Shown here in pieces: positions 1 to 14,782 of a stretch of 64,000 bases of DNA. A program made the position numbers and the translations under genes. The notes below the pieces were generated by a model that saw nothing but the letters and a program-made list of their open reading frames with translations, was not told where the DNA came from and searched no databases. The DNA is from Valencia hispanica (taxonomy: Eukaryota > Chordata > Actinopteri > Cyprinodontiformes > Valenciidae). Within the stretch, counting starts at the first letter, position 1; every line of letters begins with the position of its first letter. Where the stretch lies: the NCBI GenBank assembly GCA_963556495.2, contig OY747700.1, positions 7,685,520 to 7,749,519 on the forward strand, written 5' to 3'.

Positions 1-1409
<1,409 letters not shown>

Positions 1410-2404
1410 CATAGAAACGGTGTCGCAAAAAAGGCAGATTTGACCGTGAGGTTTGTAACGTACCGCCAACGGTATGTAAAAACTGTAAGGGTTATATAAC
1501 AAGGCTGTTTACTGGCCCCCCCAGCTACGTTTCTTCGAGCCTGAGAACAACTCTTGTCCATAGTCCTCATCAGCTGACCCCACAGATTGGTTGTTTACTC
1601 TGGAAGAAAGGGATTATATCGTGCAAACACAAGAAGTTGTTCTCACATTTTCAAAACAACTAGCACCTGCTCCTGTAGCATCTCTAGTGTTGCTGTCGGG
1701 CTCTTTGCAGCCTTCCTGACCAGTCACTGTTTTCTGAAATCATTAGCCTTGACTGTGCCATGGCATGTACAAAATTATCTGGATGTCTTGCACCCTTCTC
1801 CTGACTGTGACCTTTGCAAACAAAGTTCTTCTGTAACCTGTCTACAAATAAGCAAATGTAAAAAAAATCCTGCTATAACAGCTGGCATTTATTTCAGGTT
1901 TTTTATATTCACTGTTATTGTTAAGAGGTGTGAACTCAAGTACAGAGGCCCCCAACCCCCGAGCCGTGGACCGGTACCGGGCTGCCTAGAAAGAATAAAT
2001 AACTTGCAGTATTTCTGTTTTGTTTACTATCCGAGTCTAAACGATATTTTGTTTTGAAAAATGACCGGATTCTCTCCGTTACTTCAGGCTATAAAAGAAA
2101 CCCACAAGCTAGCAAAATGATTGAAAAACAGAGGTCTCTGAAAAGTGTCTTTGATAAAAGGAAAATGTCAAGTGAAGAGACAGAGGAAAGCGACATTTAA
2201 AAGACAATACCAGGAGTCCTACTTAAAATATGGATAGGCGATTTCCATGCGCCAAGCCCCCGCTCTGCACTGTATAATATGTGGCATTACGCTTTCTAGT
2301 CAGGTAATGGAGCCCTTAAAACTCCTCCAGACTGACCTCGTTACAGAGAAACGGGCACTGGGCTCCCATTGCATCTGTTTACTCAGACTGCTACCTCAGA
2401 TTCA
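1410..2404. other. Intron; partial DNA-transposon relic at 1938-2320
   Basis: No exon is visible. From about 1410 to 1935 I recognise nothing. From about 1938 the stretch CCGTGGACCGGTACCGGGCT, followed by a sequence reading MTGFSPLLQAIKETHKLAK and then KRKMSSEETEES, resembles the 5' end of a widespread fish hAT-like element. The frame is broken and no second terminus was found. Confidence 0.35.
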
Positions 2405-4192
2405 CTGCAGCCCAGTGGCGTAGCCAGAAAAAAGACACTGGGTGTGCACCAGCAAACACTGGGTGTGCCAAACTTATTCTCAACAAATAGAACATTTTTA
2501 CCTACAGGCCTGCAGGCAAAACTAATAAATTCAGGCTAACATATTCAAAATCACTGACTGGCATTAACTTGTATAATCAAACACATTCTCAACTTCTGAA
2601 ATACATTATAATAACTTTTCAACCTTTAAAGATGTTTTTAACGCAATTTAAATTAACTATTTTCAAATGCATATCCTGTAAAATTTATAAGTAAACCTGT
2701 TTATCTTGTCCTATTTATTTCTTACTCACACTATCACATGTACATATTATTTAAGCATCTGAACTTCCCACCTTCGGATTGCAGCTTCACAAGGCAAGGC
2801 GGCGTGGTTTGGCCTTAAACAGGTTTATTATTTTGTCTAGTTTGTCTGCAAGCTCTTTTTCGAACAAGAGCAATGAGATGCTATCAACTAGTCTCTCAGG
2901 GAGCATTGTAGCTCTGCTGCTGGTTCTAATCCTGTTCACCACCAGTGTTGCCGACTGTCTCCGACAGAAAGTAGCTGAAGTTGCCCCAGAAAGTCGCTAG
3001 ATGTCGCCAGATGACGTCATACGCAAATTTGCATAATGATGATGTCATCAAGTGATGGCGAATGAAACAGAAAGAAGGAAATAATAATAATTAGATTAGG
3101 GTTACAGGGTTAAACAATACATTATTTAAACAGGTGAAACATGCTACAGGGAAATGTGACTTTTGTCTTCAAGAACAGACGGTGGAACATGTTCTATTAT
3201 TTTGCCTGAAGTATAATGTTGAGAAAACTGGTACACAATTTACAAGATATCAAATTGCAACTGGACATCAAAGACCTTTTAAACAAAATGTAAAGTTCTA
3301 GAAAAAAATTGTTTTGCTGAGATATCTCAAGAAGACGAAATTAATACAGAGAATATAGTTGTTTGTTTTTTAGTACTTTGTAAAAATAAGTAGGGCATAT
3401 TTAGCATGCATCAAATGTTTATTGCCAACGGCCATTAAACAGAAGTTTATTGCTTATGGTATTATTTTCAGTGTTTTTTTTTGTCATAAGTTTTAAATGT
3501 CCTACGTTTTTGAACTCACCATACATTTCGAACGTTCCTTGAATGCACCACAGGTGTGAGATGCAGTGTAGTACAGACAAGCTTCTACCTTAATTCCTGT
3601 TGAAAGATCGGTTTTGCATACATGCAGATTTATTTTTTACTTTTAAATCAACATTAACTACCAAACAACTTCGTTTGTGAGTGGATAAAATGAACCGAAA
3701 AAGGTTTATGATTGGTCAGTGGACATAATCTGATCATGCAGCATACACATATGCAGATCATTCCCTTTTTGAGCGTCGGGAAGGAGCAAGCTGGGTCTCT
3801 AACTGCAGGAAACATCGGCAACAAAGTTTCACAGAAAGTAGCTAAGGGTGGTCAGAAATGTCGCTAGATTTGTCGCTAGGTGCTTTTTTGGGGAAAAAAA
3901 ATCGTTATTGGGGGGGGGTCACAGTCAGGTTAGGTTGGTTGCGTCGCCAGGCGCAGGTGTCACAACCCGCTCCGCCTGATTACAATTTGTTATTGATTGA
4001 TCGAGTTAACATGCCCAGTGCAGGTGTCGCAATGCATCGCCTGGTGGCAATTTTTACAAATTGATCGTCTGATGAGTCAAACATGTTAGGAAAAGCTATA
4101 TATATTTATATGAACGCATTCAGATTTTTGGGTGTGCCAGCTGGCTCTGTGGGTGTCACTGGCACACCCGTGGCTACGCCAATGCTGCAGCC
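2405..4192. mobile_element. hAT-superfamily element with 8-bp target duplication (element 2413-4184)
   Basis: The left terminus CAGTGGCGTAGCCA (2413) and the right terminus, CATTGGCGTAGCCAC when read inward from 4184, are inverted repeats. The element is bracketed by a perfect 8-bp direct repeat CTGCAGCC at 2405-2412 and 4185-4192. CAGTGGCG ends and an 8-bp duplication are typical of hAT elements. At 1,772 bp it has no transposase reading frame, so it is non-autonomous. The interior near 3130-3300 carries a LINE-like fragment. The sequence ACAGAAAGTAGCT occurs near both 2965 and 3832, suggesting a nested or internally duplicated segment. Confidence 0.82.
3128..3299 (+). pseudogene. Possible LINE ORF2 C-terminal fragment inside hAT
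   Basis: Translation from about 3128 gives CDFCLQEQTVEHVLLFCLKY, the C-x2-C...VEH...C zinc-knuckle pattern seen downstream of the reverse transcriptase in some non-LTR retrotransposons. It ends at a stop shortly after KQNVKF. No reverse-transcriptase motifs flank it. It may be a captured fragment or a chance resemblance. Confidence 0.35.
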
Positions 4193-5200
4193 CAAGTCTG
4201 TGTTTGACAGAAACCTTCACAGATGCTTCCATATATAAACAAATTATCCCACACACTGAATGACCTCGAAATATGAAATACACACATTCACAAAGTATAT
4301 GGAAGCACAATTAAGTTTTATTTATAAAAATTAAAGTGAAAACTTGCTAACAGAATGAAAGAATGTAAACACATCAGTCTGCAATGTGTTTGTGTATACA
4401 TGTGATAAGCCGAGGGAAGTTATGGTTCATGTTTGCATGTTCTTTTTTGCTCGTGTACAAAAAGCAAAAATTAAAACAATCATGGTTATAAAATTTTCCG
4501 TCCTCGAGTTCCAGGTTCGTTTTCCTGCCTTTTAGATCAGTAGTTACTCTCCAACGGTGTGTGTCTGTCTTTTGCAGCGTTTGCAGACATTTGGAGCAGG
4601 TGAACTTGTGACACTTTACACAAGTATGCAAAAGCTACTATGGCAGTATAGCTGCAGCTGTGAGATGCATTCAAACTCTGCAGATTTGTTCTGGGATCCC
4701 TGCACATTGTACTCTTTAAACACCGCCACACACTCAAGTGAAGCACAGCGGTTTTGTGTTTAGATGTGATCGTAAAATGAGAATTTGTCCTTCCGAGCGG
4801 GGTTAGATCTGCGTCAGTTTCACATTTCAGTGTTGATGAAGACGTTGAGTGAATCAAGCTGCGTTGCATCCACCGACCGTTGCACTCATGGTTCGTACTA
4901 TTATAGGAATTTTCACTTTTATAGGAATTTCTGAAGGTTAGCTAAATATATGGATTTTTTTTCTTTGTTTTTTTCCAGCAAAACCGTGGTCCGAGCCACC
5001 ACCACTTGGAAAGGCCTTGTGTACAACGGATTTTGTTGTGTTTTTAGTTGAATTATACAAAATATTTGCCACATGAAGGTTGCATTATGTGATATTTTTG
5101 TTACAATAAAATCGTAAAAAAAAATGTCCTGACGATACGATTCAATCTAGTACTTTTTGCTGTGGTCACATGTAGAGGTTGCAGCTCCTCCACTTATTCT
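4193..5200. other. Intron, no feature recognised
   Basis: AT-rich intronic sequence. Short reading frames here have no recognisable domain. The stretch around 5095-5150 with ACGATACGATTC may belong to the terminus of the neighbouring hAT relic. Confidence 0.4.
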
Positions 5201-5224
5201 GCGGTGGTCCTGGTCGGTACCTCC

Positions 5225-5900
5225 TCAGGCTGCGCTTGTGAGAGCGCGTGCCGTTACATAATCAAGCACGTACATAGCCACGTGTACGCGAGGATTACAT
5301 ACTTGGCGTCCAAAGTTATCAGTAGGTAAATAAAGCCGGGCTTTTCCACTGTATAAACAGGCACCATATCTTTGGCAATATAAATTGTGATGGCATCTGT
5401 GATCGCTTTCCACTGGACACCCGTCTTATGATAAGGGATACAGTGTGAAAATGATTCCCCTATGGTGGCGGTGTTTTTGCGATGTTTTGTGAGCTGCTGT
5501 TTGCTTGAGCATCTCGTAGAGAGCAGCTCTTCTCCCACTCGACGGAGTGCCTCTGTTTCAGGTGTTGAAACAAATTCGTCGTACTCCCACCTTTGGTAGC
5601 AACAGCCTTCAAACAGATTTTGCAGTGTGCCGTTTGTTGCTCAAAGTCTGAATTCGCAAAACCGAACCAGTTCCATATAACTGAGGAAAACTGTCCCTTT
5701 TTTGGGAACAAGCTCCTCTTTGCCAGTTGCCATTTTTACGTCTATGCGTTGCGAGAGACGGACTGGCTGACCTTGCTCCAAACTACGGAAGCCCAAGAGA
5801 GCAGTGGGGGGAGTGGTAAATCTCAATTTCCCAAAAAATAAATCTACTTAAACGGCAAATTCGAATGAATCGATAAAATCGATTTATCGCCCAGCCCTAA
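5225..5900 (-). pseudogene. hAT transposase relic (BED finger plus hinge fragment)
   Basis: On the minus strand, 5711-5460 encodes a BED zinc finger: SVIWNWFGFANSDFEQQ, then C-x2-C in HCKICLK, then H-x4-H in QHLKQRH. A frame change leads to 5460-5254 with ITDAITIYIAKDMVPV and LLITLDAKYVI, the conserved hAT hinge preceding the catalytic core. The core and C-terminal dimerisation domain are absent. The right end carries TTAGGGCTGGGCGATAAATC when read inward from 5900, a typical fish hAT terminus; no left terminus was identified. Frameshifts make this a dead internal-deletion derivative. Confidence 0.75.
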
Positions 5901-6210
5901 CTCACACAAACTCCACGTAAGTCAAAGAAGAGAATAATTTTGTTTCAGCGCTAAAAAAAAAAGAGCAAAAATGGCTTCTGACCGTCGTAGAGCTCGGACT
6001 AATGAGCATGAGCTTGAAACGTCAGGGGAGCGTGCATTTTGCAGACTGCAGTCCCTCTAACGGCCACATGGTGGCAGCACACTCAGCAAACTCCACTGAG
6101 CAGCTTTTAAAGGTGCTTTTTAACCAGGTCGTAGACCTTTTCAGGTCCTCGGCAAAGCCTCAGCCTTTGTCCGACAGATTCAGTATTTTGGAACGACATG
6201 GCGGTATTAC
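5901..6210. other. Intron next to the last exon in the window
   Basis: Immediately downstream (minus sense) of the 6211-6407 exon. The next expected coding block of beta-IV spectrin, beginning IEK, is not found anywhere in 1-6210, so this intron must exceed 6.2 kb. Nothing else was recognised. Confidence 0.5.
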
Positions 6211-6407
6211 CGTAGTGAGGCGCCGCAGCGAGCTGAATCTCTCCTCCCAGGTGGCGGCCGCTTTCCGGAAGGCTTCGTGTCGTCGAATGAGCTGCTCCAC
6301 CTCGTCCACGCTCCCTCCCAGCTCCTTGCTGCTGATCAGCGGCTCCTGAGCGGTCAGCCAGGCCTCCGCCACCATCGCCTCCTGGGCAAACTGATGAACC
6401 TCCAACA
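6211..6407 (-). CDS. sptbn4: sptbn4 exon (window exon 17): partial repeat 17
   Basis: Encodes [17 protein letters not shown] to [13 protein letters not shown] (65 codons after two bases completing the previous codon). The AG acceptor lies just above 6407. The donor GTAATA follows ACTACG at 6211. This is the shortened last repeat of beta-spectrin, the segment that pairs with the N-terminus of alpha-spectrin. The [10 protein letters not shown] block is the clearest beta-IV signature. Confidence 0.95.
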
Positions 6408-9400
6408 CTAACGGCGGAACGGAGGAATCAAGATGAATATTTACGAAAGAAAAATGCGATAACTTCTCCATTTATACGCCAAGGATGGGTGTTTTAACTC
6501 ACATTGCTGGAGGACCTCCCAGTGCTTGTCCCACTTCTCAGAAAGCTCACGCTGCTTTGCGATCACCCTTTCCAGCTTCTCTTTTATCTAGAATTCAAAA
6601 CAGACAACCCCAGAATTAAAACATCACAGGTTGTCACTGTTAAGATGAATGAAAGGAAATCTAGAATCAGGGTTCTGTGTCCTGGAATTATGATAGAGTA
6701 TCGAGCTCAGAGCAAGAGCTGTGGACCTTGTGAAGATGCTGGCTGAAGTAGAAGAGCGTGGCTCTCCACAGTCAAACGAGTCCTGGACCGATACGGGCTG
6801 AAAGGCCACTCGGAGAAGAAGATGCCATCACTCCAAAAGCAACATGTAAAGCCAAATCACAGGTCGACCATGCACTCGAGGACAAAAAGACCCGACTCTT
6901 TGGAGACGTGTCATGTTTGGAAAAATGACCATCACTACATTAGTAAGCGGGGGACGTTTCAAGCTATGAAGCATGGAGGTGCAGCATCATGTTTTCAGGG
7001 GGTTTTTGTTGCAGGAGGGACTGGTGCACTTCACAAAACTGAATACATCATGTGGAAATATTAGAGCAACATCTCAACACATCAGGATTACGAGTCCAAC
7101 TCATTAATATTGATGATATGTTAACGTATCGGTTCTGATTGGAAACACAACTCTTACCCAGCTTTTCAACAAATAACTAACTTAACTTACTTCGCTGGTG
7201 GTGTTTCAAAGACAAATTCCAACTGTTTCTTCCTCAACTCCTTATTATTGGATTAAAAATGCAACGTTGATGTGTCATCTCCACAAATAACACAAGACCG
7301 AATGTGTTCGGCCATGTTGTGGAGTTGCTAATGGTTAGCTTCTACCAAGGGGCAAACTCCAAAAGTGAAGCCAATGTGGAAGTGACAAAAACCGCAGAAA
7401 GGAGCAAGTTCTTATTGACTCCCATGTTAAAAATGTTAAAAATGCCAACTTCACAGCAGAAATAAACATGTTTACAGCCTGGTTCAGAAAACCATTTTAG
7501 GTTTAATGGGTCAGGTTTTCCGTCAGGACAACTCTGAGGGGTGTGAATTTTTTTGTAACTCATCCGTTTAGATGTAATTTGAGCTTGAAAGGATGAATAA
7601 TAAGGGCGTGTCCTTTTCATTGACCAGTCTCAGATGAGCCGTCAGCGCTAGCGCTGGTGGCTAGTGGTTAGCTCCCCCCTGTTTGCTCCAGGGAAGGATT
7701 TCAGCCTCGGACTCATGTTAACAATCTCGGCCATTTTGTTTCTCTGAACTTGACCATCAGTTGCATCCTTAATGTTTATTCCCGTTCTGATGTTAATCGT
7801 GAACTTATTGGACAAAGATGGCTTGCTGTGGCATTGATTGCACTAACAGACCGTCCAAGAAGTCTCTGCTCCATTTTTTTCGGTAAGTAAAATAATATTT
7901 CTGCTGTGCATTTAAGATAACACTGCTTGGTCAAAAATGGGTTGAAATGATCACATTTCTTCTTTACTTTACATATTGATTATTATAACTTGTTTCAATT
8001 AAAATTCACATAGTTTCAGTCAAAGTTATGGACCAACAAGACTTCATAATTTTATTTGACAAATAGGTCCGTCCATCTTGTGTGTATATATATATAAATA
8101 TATATATATATATACACATACATACATACACACATACAGTCTATGGTTTCTAATAGCAGATACTGTCTTCCCGTGGGCGTCCCAAGCCAAGGTGGGCGGG
8201 GCCATGAATACTACATTTTCTCTGTGACGTAGAAGGGAATGGCTTTTTCTGACTCCTTTGTTTTTGCCGTCCGTTTTCTTTCTGTGGCTAATGCAGGCAA
8301 TGGGTGTTGGGAGAAAATGTTCGAGTGCAGCATGCATACTGATGCATCCTTGTGTTATTGTTATGTTTGACCTCATCTCACCTCCTCAGCTGCGGGGTTC
8401 CTAGCAGCCAGCAGCATTTTTCCCATTTCGATACACTCCAGCGTGCTCTGGTTGCGGGCCTCCACTTCGCTCTTTAGGCTCTGGTGATAGTTCATCAGCA
8501 CCTCCACTGAGGACACGTCTCTGCAGGAAACACAGAGAATCATCACAGCTGCTCGGTTTCTAAACTTACTGACCACCATTTTGCTCTAAGCCAAGGAAAG
8601 CCCTTCTTAGGGAGTAAATATTCTTCAGATCAAATCATTTCACCAGAAGTATTCAGAAGTATTTCTTATAAAGGAACAGACTATAAATCAGCAGAAAACC
8701 AGATCTTTAAAATACATCATCAATGTGAACAAAAGCGAGATTTTACTACAATAAGGCGTGTTTTCATTGTGGTACCCTGAACCATTATTCCCACAATGGT
8801 AAACAAAAATCATGATTCGGTACGTATTTGGTAAATTTTAATTGAGAAAAAAAAATACAAATGTGCATATCACTTTTTTTGGATCACATTAAACAAATGA
8901 CTTTTTTTCCTGAATTCATTCCTTCCTTCCTTCAATTCAATTCAATTCAATTCATTTCATTTCATTTCATTTCATTTCATTTCATTTCATTATGTTCTTT
9001 AACTTGAAAGTATAGAACTGACTGGAAACAAAAGGGTTTAAAAAAGAAAAAATAGTACAAGTACACATAGCCAGAACAGTAGAACACTTGAAAACAGTCA
9101 GTGCTAATGTTTAGAAATGTTGAGTTAATACCTTGCTCATATTTGAGAATAAAACATGCTTAAATCACTTTGGAGCTGTTTTGATATTTTGACAGCCTAG
9201 TCTCCCAGCCGTACTTGAATGCAGCATGGTGTTGGGAAAATTCCTTCTCATCAACAGGGATTCCCCTGACTTGCGTTATATCCTGAATAAGGAGTTTGGG
9301 GATGATTGGATCCTGCTGGTAGCCATGTTGGACGTGTTATGGACCTTATTTCTGTTGAAAGATGCATTCTCTGTTTTGGTGTCGCTTTTCAAATTTGCGC

Positions 9401-12400
9401 TGCAGAACGTCGCACTGCGCTCTGAGTTCCACACAAAAATATTCTGCATGTGTTCAGGTAAAATAACAGCCGTATTCGTTTGGTACACGTGCGAACCGAA
9501 GCGACAGCGCCGTACCGAAAAACCGTTACACTCCTAACATTTTCACAAGGTTAATTAAATAGAAGGGGGAAAAAACATTATTTACCTTTTTTATTTAGCT
9601 AATTATCTAATTAATTATGGTAATAAACCTCCAGCTGCTGGACTTTTTTCTGTATAAATACCTGGGCTTTTCTCCCGTGCCTATCTGACAGATGATCGAC
9701 TCCATCCACATGATCTGATCCCGGACCAAGCTGAAGAACCTCAGCTTGTCCGTCTCGGTGGTGATCTGGAGCCGACACTCTTCGCAGGACGTCAGCAGCT
9801 CCTTCCAGCACTGCATCACTTCGTGCTCACGACAAGCGATGGCTTCGGCCTTCTCGCCCGCGTACACCGTTCTCAGCTGGGCTGCACTTTCCTGCAGCTG
9901 ACGCACCTGACAGGGTGGGGAGAAAACAAAACAAACAAAACTTAACAATGCAACAGCACGAGTTTATTATCCAAATGACGCACTGAGCACAGCTGCTGTG
10001 CCTGATGCTGTCATCAGAGCTGTGCAGAGCAGCTGTGGTTTTGCATTGCATTGCTACTTTTGATTAGGTTTTTATTCTAATTTTAATATTAAATATAATA
10101 ATAATAATAATAAAATAATATGATAATATGATAATAATATAATTTAATATAATTTTAAATATTCTTTTTATTCTAATTCTTTTTATTCTATTCTTTTATT
10201 TTTATTTTAAGAAAGATTTTTTAAACTTTATTTTTTATTATTATTTTGGTTCATTTTAAATCATGCTTTTTATTCCTGTACTTTTGCTTTTTCTGCATCC
10301 CGCTGTAATGCTTTTGAGGTTTTATGTAAAGCACTTTGAATTGTCCTGTAACATTCAATTCAAATTCAAATACACTTTATTGATCCCAGAGGGAAATTAA
10401 GTGTTGTAGCGCATATAATTAATTCTTTAAGGAGTTGTTGTAGATGATGATGGCTGTGGGCAGGAAGGATTTCCTGTAGCGGTCTGTATTGCAGCAAAGA
10501 CTCCGACTGAAGACGCTCTGTTGTTCTATGACAGTCTCATGAAGAGGATGTTCAGGGTTGTCCATAATTTTTTAGATTTTATGAAGAATCCTTCTTTGCA
10601 TCATCATCTCCAGATTTTCCGCAGTTGTCCCAATAACAGAACCAAAACCTTCTTTATCAGGTAGTTTAGCCTTTTTAAATCCCTGGCTCTGATGCTGCTA
10701 CCCCAACAGATGACGGCTGAAGAGATCACACTCTCCACAACAGACGCGTAGAAGATCTGCAGCATCTTGCTGCAAACCTTGAAGGACCTAAGCTTCCTCA
10801 AGAAGTCCAGTCTGCTCTGTCCCTTCTTGTAGACGGCTTCACTGTTCATTCTCCAGTCCAGTCTGTTGTCAAGGTGAACTCTGAGGTATTTATATTCCTC
10901 AACCACCTCCACTTCTTCTCCCTTGATGGATACAGTGTTTGACTTATCCCTGTTTCTTCTGAAATCTACAATCATCTCCTTTGTTTTGTTCACATTCAAG
11001 GTGAGACGATTGTTTCCACACCATGTCACAAAGCGGTCCACCAGCTCTCTGTATTCAGCTTCTTGTCCATCTCTGATACACCCGACAATTGCAGAGTCAT
11101 CTGAGTATTTCTGCAGATGACAGGTCTCTGATTTGTACTGAAAGTCTGAGGTGTACAGAGTGAAAAGGAATGGTGAGAGTACGGTCCCCTGTGGTGCTCC
11201 TGTGCTGCTGACCACCTGGTTTGACACACAATTCTTCAGTCTCACAGATTGTGGTCTGTTGGTCAGGTAGTCATTGATCCAGGCGATTGTTGAGGCTCCA
11301 CCTGTGTCTTCAGGAGTTTCTGACAAAGCAAATCAGGCTGAATTGTGTTAAATGCACTGGAGAAATCAAAGAACATGATCCTCACAGTGCTGTCTGCTTT
11401 GTCCAGATAACAGTGGGTTGGTTGAAGTAGGTGGATGATGGCATCTTCAACTCCAACTCCACACCGATAAGCAAACTGCAGTGGGTCCTGATACGTTCTT
11501 GTTTGCTTACTCAGGGGTGCCAACAGGAGTCTTTCCAGGACCTTCATGATGTGGGATGTCAGGGCAACAGGTCTATAGTCATTGATGACTGATGGGTGAG
11601 TTCTCTTTGGTACTGGAACAAGGCAGGATGTCTTCCACAACACTGGAACCTTCTCCTGAGTTAGGCTAAGGTTGAAGAGGTGCTGCAGAATCCCACAGAG
11701 CTGCTCTGCACAGGCCTTCAGGACTCTGGGGCTGACACCATCTGGACCTGCAGCCTTGTTCTGGTTCAGTTTCTCCAGCTGCCTCTTCACCTGACTTTTG
11801 GAGACAGACAAGTGGGAGGGGGAGGCAAAGGGGGTAGCAGCATCTCCTGACTTGGTTGAAGTCAAACTTGTGGAAGCAGAAGAATCCCAGACTGAGGTGA
11901 AGGATAAAACATCCGAGGTGTAACAGGAAAGCTGTTGATCAGAGGAGAGTGGGATGTCTGTTTGGCTGGGAACAGGAGAGGGGGATGCTGAGCTAGTTCC
12001 TGAACTGAACCTGTTGAAGAATATGTTCAGTTCATTGGCTCTGTCCAGACTTCCATCTATCCAATCCTTCTTGTCCTTAAAACCTGTGATCTTTCTCATT
12101 CCTGACCAGACATCTCGGATATTGTTCCTCTGTAGTTTGTTCTCCAGCTTCTTCCTGTATGCCTCCTTGCTGTCTCTGATCTTGACCTTAAGTTGCTTCT
12201 GTATACTCCTCAGTAATTCCCCGTCTCCTTCCCTGAAGGCTCTTTTTTTCTTGTTTAGCAGTTCCTTCAGGTCACTGGTGTTCCAGGGTTTGTTATTAGG
12301 GAAGCATCTCACTGTTCTGGTGGGGATGATGTTGTCCACACAGAAGTTTATATAGTCAGTCACACACTCAGTCATGGCATTGATGTCCTCTCCATGTGCT

Positions 12401-14750
12401 TGGCAAAGAGTCATCCAGTCTGTGGTTGCAAAACAACCCTGCAGGGCTTCTTCAGCTTCCTGTGACCATTTTCTCACAGTTCGTTTTGTATTATTTGTAT
12501 AGCACATTAATTGTGCTATACAAATAAACTTGCCTTGCCTTGCCTTCAGTAAAATTAACCACTTTTTTTGCATCGCAGATTCGTCCAACGTAATTTGGTA
12601 GTTTTGCCAGAACAAACTCAGACTAACAAGACTCTAATGATGGTTTAATAAAGTATGTCAGTACTGGAGAAGTTGCAGTATTCTCTTTAATCTCCAAGAA
12701 TACTTTCGGTTTATTTTCTTCGGTTTGGACTGGACTGAAAATCAGGGTTTAAAAAGTCCAAGGAAAAACCTTGGAAAACCACCAGAAGGCCTGAAAAAAC
12801 CAATTAGTTTTCAGAAATAAAAAGCATAATTGACAGGACAGAACAAGCAGCAATCAGGCAATTCTCTGTCTCCGCTGTTCGTGTCCATGTGGCTGCTGTA
12901 CCTGAGTGACCAGTAGCTGGATGTCCTGTTCAAAGCTCTGCAGGAGTCTCTGCAGGGTGCTGGTGTTGGAAGTGCTGCCCTGCCGAGCCCGAACTTCGGG
13001 CAGTCTGCGATGCTTGTCCTCAATCTGGGCCAGAATCTGGAAATAAATAAACGCTGCATGAATCTCCTGGAAGCAAAACTAATCGAGACCAATACTTTTT
13101 TTAATTTTTTTATTTTATATTCAGAGCGCTTTGTATTAACTGTAAAAAGAAGAGTCCTTCGTAAAATTATCATAAGGTTACCTGCAGCAGCTCCGTCTTC
13201 TTACCTCTTTGCAGTCGGAGAAGAATTTGTGCAGCTGGTGTGAAGCAGCGAGCATCTGCGCTCTGGTCTCCATCAGCTCCAGCAAGTCGGCCCAGGCCTC
13301 GTTGACCCCGTCCTTCCATTCAGCGATGGTGGCGGCCTCGGCATGGCCGTAGTCTATGAGCTCGTCCACCATCTGATTGACAGCCGTCACGCGTTCCTGT
13401 CCCACGCTTCCCGTCTCTGACGCAAACTCTGTAAACTTCTCCTGGAGGACCTGGAAGCATTCCAGAGGCGAAGAAAGAAACGGAAATGAAACATTTAGTC
13501 TTCTTATACCGTACTTGTATATAAGCGAATGTTTTTATTCTTCATTTGCTTTTAGAGACACTATTCAGCAAACAATAGCAAATAACTAGAAATGTTCTGA
13601 GGAGGTTTTTTTGTTGTTATTTTCACAGCAAGACACAGAAAGTTGGGGCAAAGAGAAAAAGTAAGCAAAGCATGATCCAGATTCACACGATGGGTGGTGA
13701 TGTGTGTACTATACGTGCAAATGTCAGAGGTGATGGGGTAACTCCATTTATATTGGATTAACAGAGAGATAAAAGCAATAATAACATATAAATAAACATA
13801 AAACAAATTAAAAAAGACTAAAATAATGCATAAATAAACAAAAACAGTGATATGTAAATCACCCAAATTAATTTAAGTAAATAAATAAGTAAATATATAG
13901 GCAATAAGATAACTGCCAGATAAATAATTATACAGACCAGTAAATCAATAAAAATAGTCAAATAAATAAATAAATCAGATATTAAAAAACAAAATAGACT
14001 TGCAACAAATAAAACGGTAAAAAATGAGTAAATTAATACATAAACAAACAAAAAGACTCATATATACATCAGCCAGATAAATAAGTTACTAACTAACTAA
14101 TTACTACATAAATAATTATACCGACAGGTAAATAGATATAAAAAGTCACATATATTAACAAAAAAAATTTTTTTTTATAACTAATTGCCACATAAATAAT
14201 TATACCAAAAGGTAAAAAAAAAAAAAAAATAGTAACATAGATAAGATATATAAACAAACAAATACAATAAAAAAATAAAAAAATAAAAACTGAAAAATTT
14301 GATAACTAAAAAAACTTTAAAAAATGCATAAATATTACGTACACAAAAAACAAAAAGACTCATACATAAATGAGCCAGTTAAATAAATAAATAATTGCAA
14401 CATAATTATACCAAAAGGTTAAAAAAATAGTCACATATATAAGATATGTAAACGAACAAATACAATAGAAAAAAAATAAAAATAAAAAATAAGTAAAAAA
14501 AACTGAAAAATTAGATAATAAATAACTAAATAAACTTAAAAAAATGCATAAATAATACATACACAAACAAACAAAAAGATTCATACATAAATATGCCAGT
14601 CAAATACATAAATAAATGCCACATAAATAATTATACCACCAGGTAAATAAATAACAATAGTCAGATAAATAAGATATGTTAAAAAACAAATACAAACAAC
14701 AATGGAAAATACATAAACATACTGTATGTATGTATGTATATGTATGTATG

Positions 14751-14782
<32 letters not shown>

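Larger units (their letters stand above)
7076..8345. mobile_element. Repeat family shared with 23576-24075, interrupted by a P/THAP-like insert
   Basis: The outer segments (about 7076-7330 and 8160-8345) resemble 23576-24075 over CAACTTAACTTACTTC-type text, the CCACAAATAA segment, GGGCGGGGCCATGA, TGTGACGTAGAAGGGA and TTTCTTTCTGTGGCTAA. The middle (about 7345-8155) is absent from that copy and starts GGGGCAAACTCCAAAAGTGA, a motif I recall from fish P-like elements. The outer family is not classified. Confidence 0.55.

Noticed and set aside
2779..3000. 73-residue plus-strand frame with a signal-peptide-like segment
   Set aside because: Lies wholly inside a non-coding hAT element; no homologous domain and no splice support.
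13561..14584. Several hydrophobic minus-strand frames resembling membrane proteins
   Set aside because: They are translations of AT-rich satellite repeats (TAAA units give Leu/Ile/Tyr/Phe); no start context or conservation.
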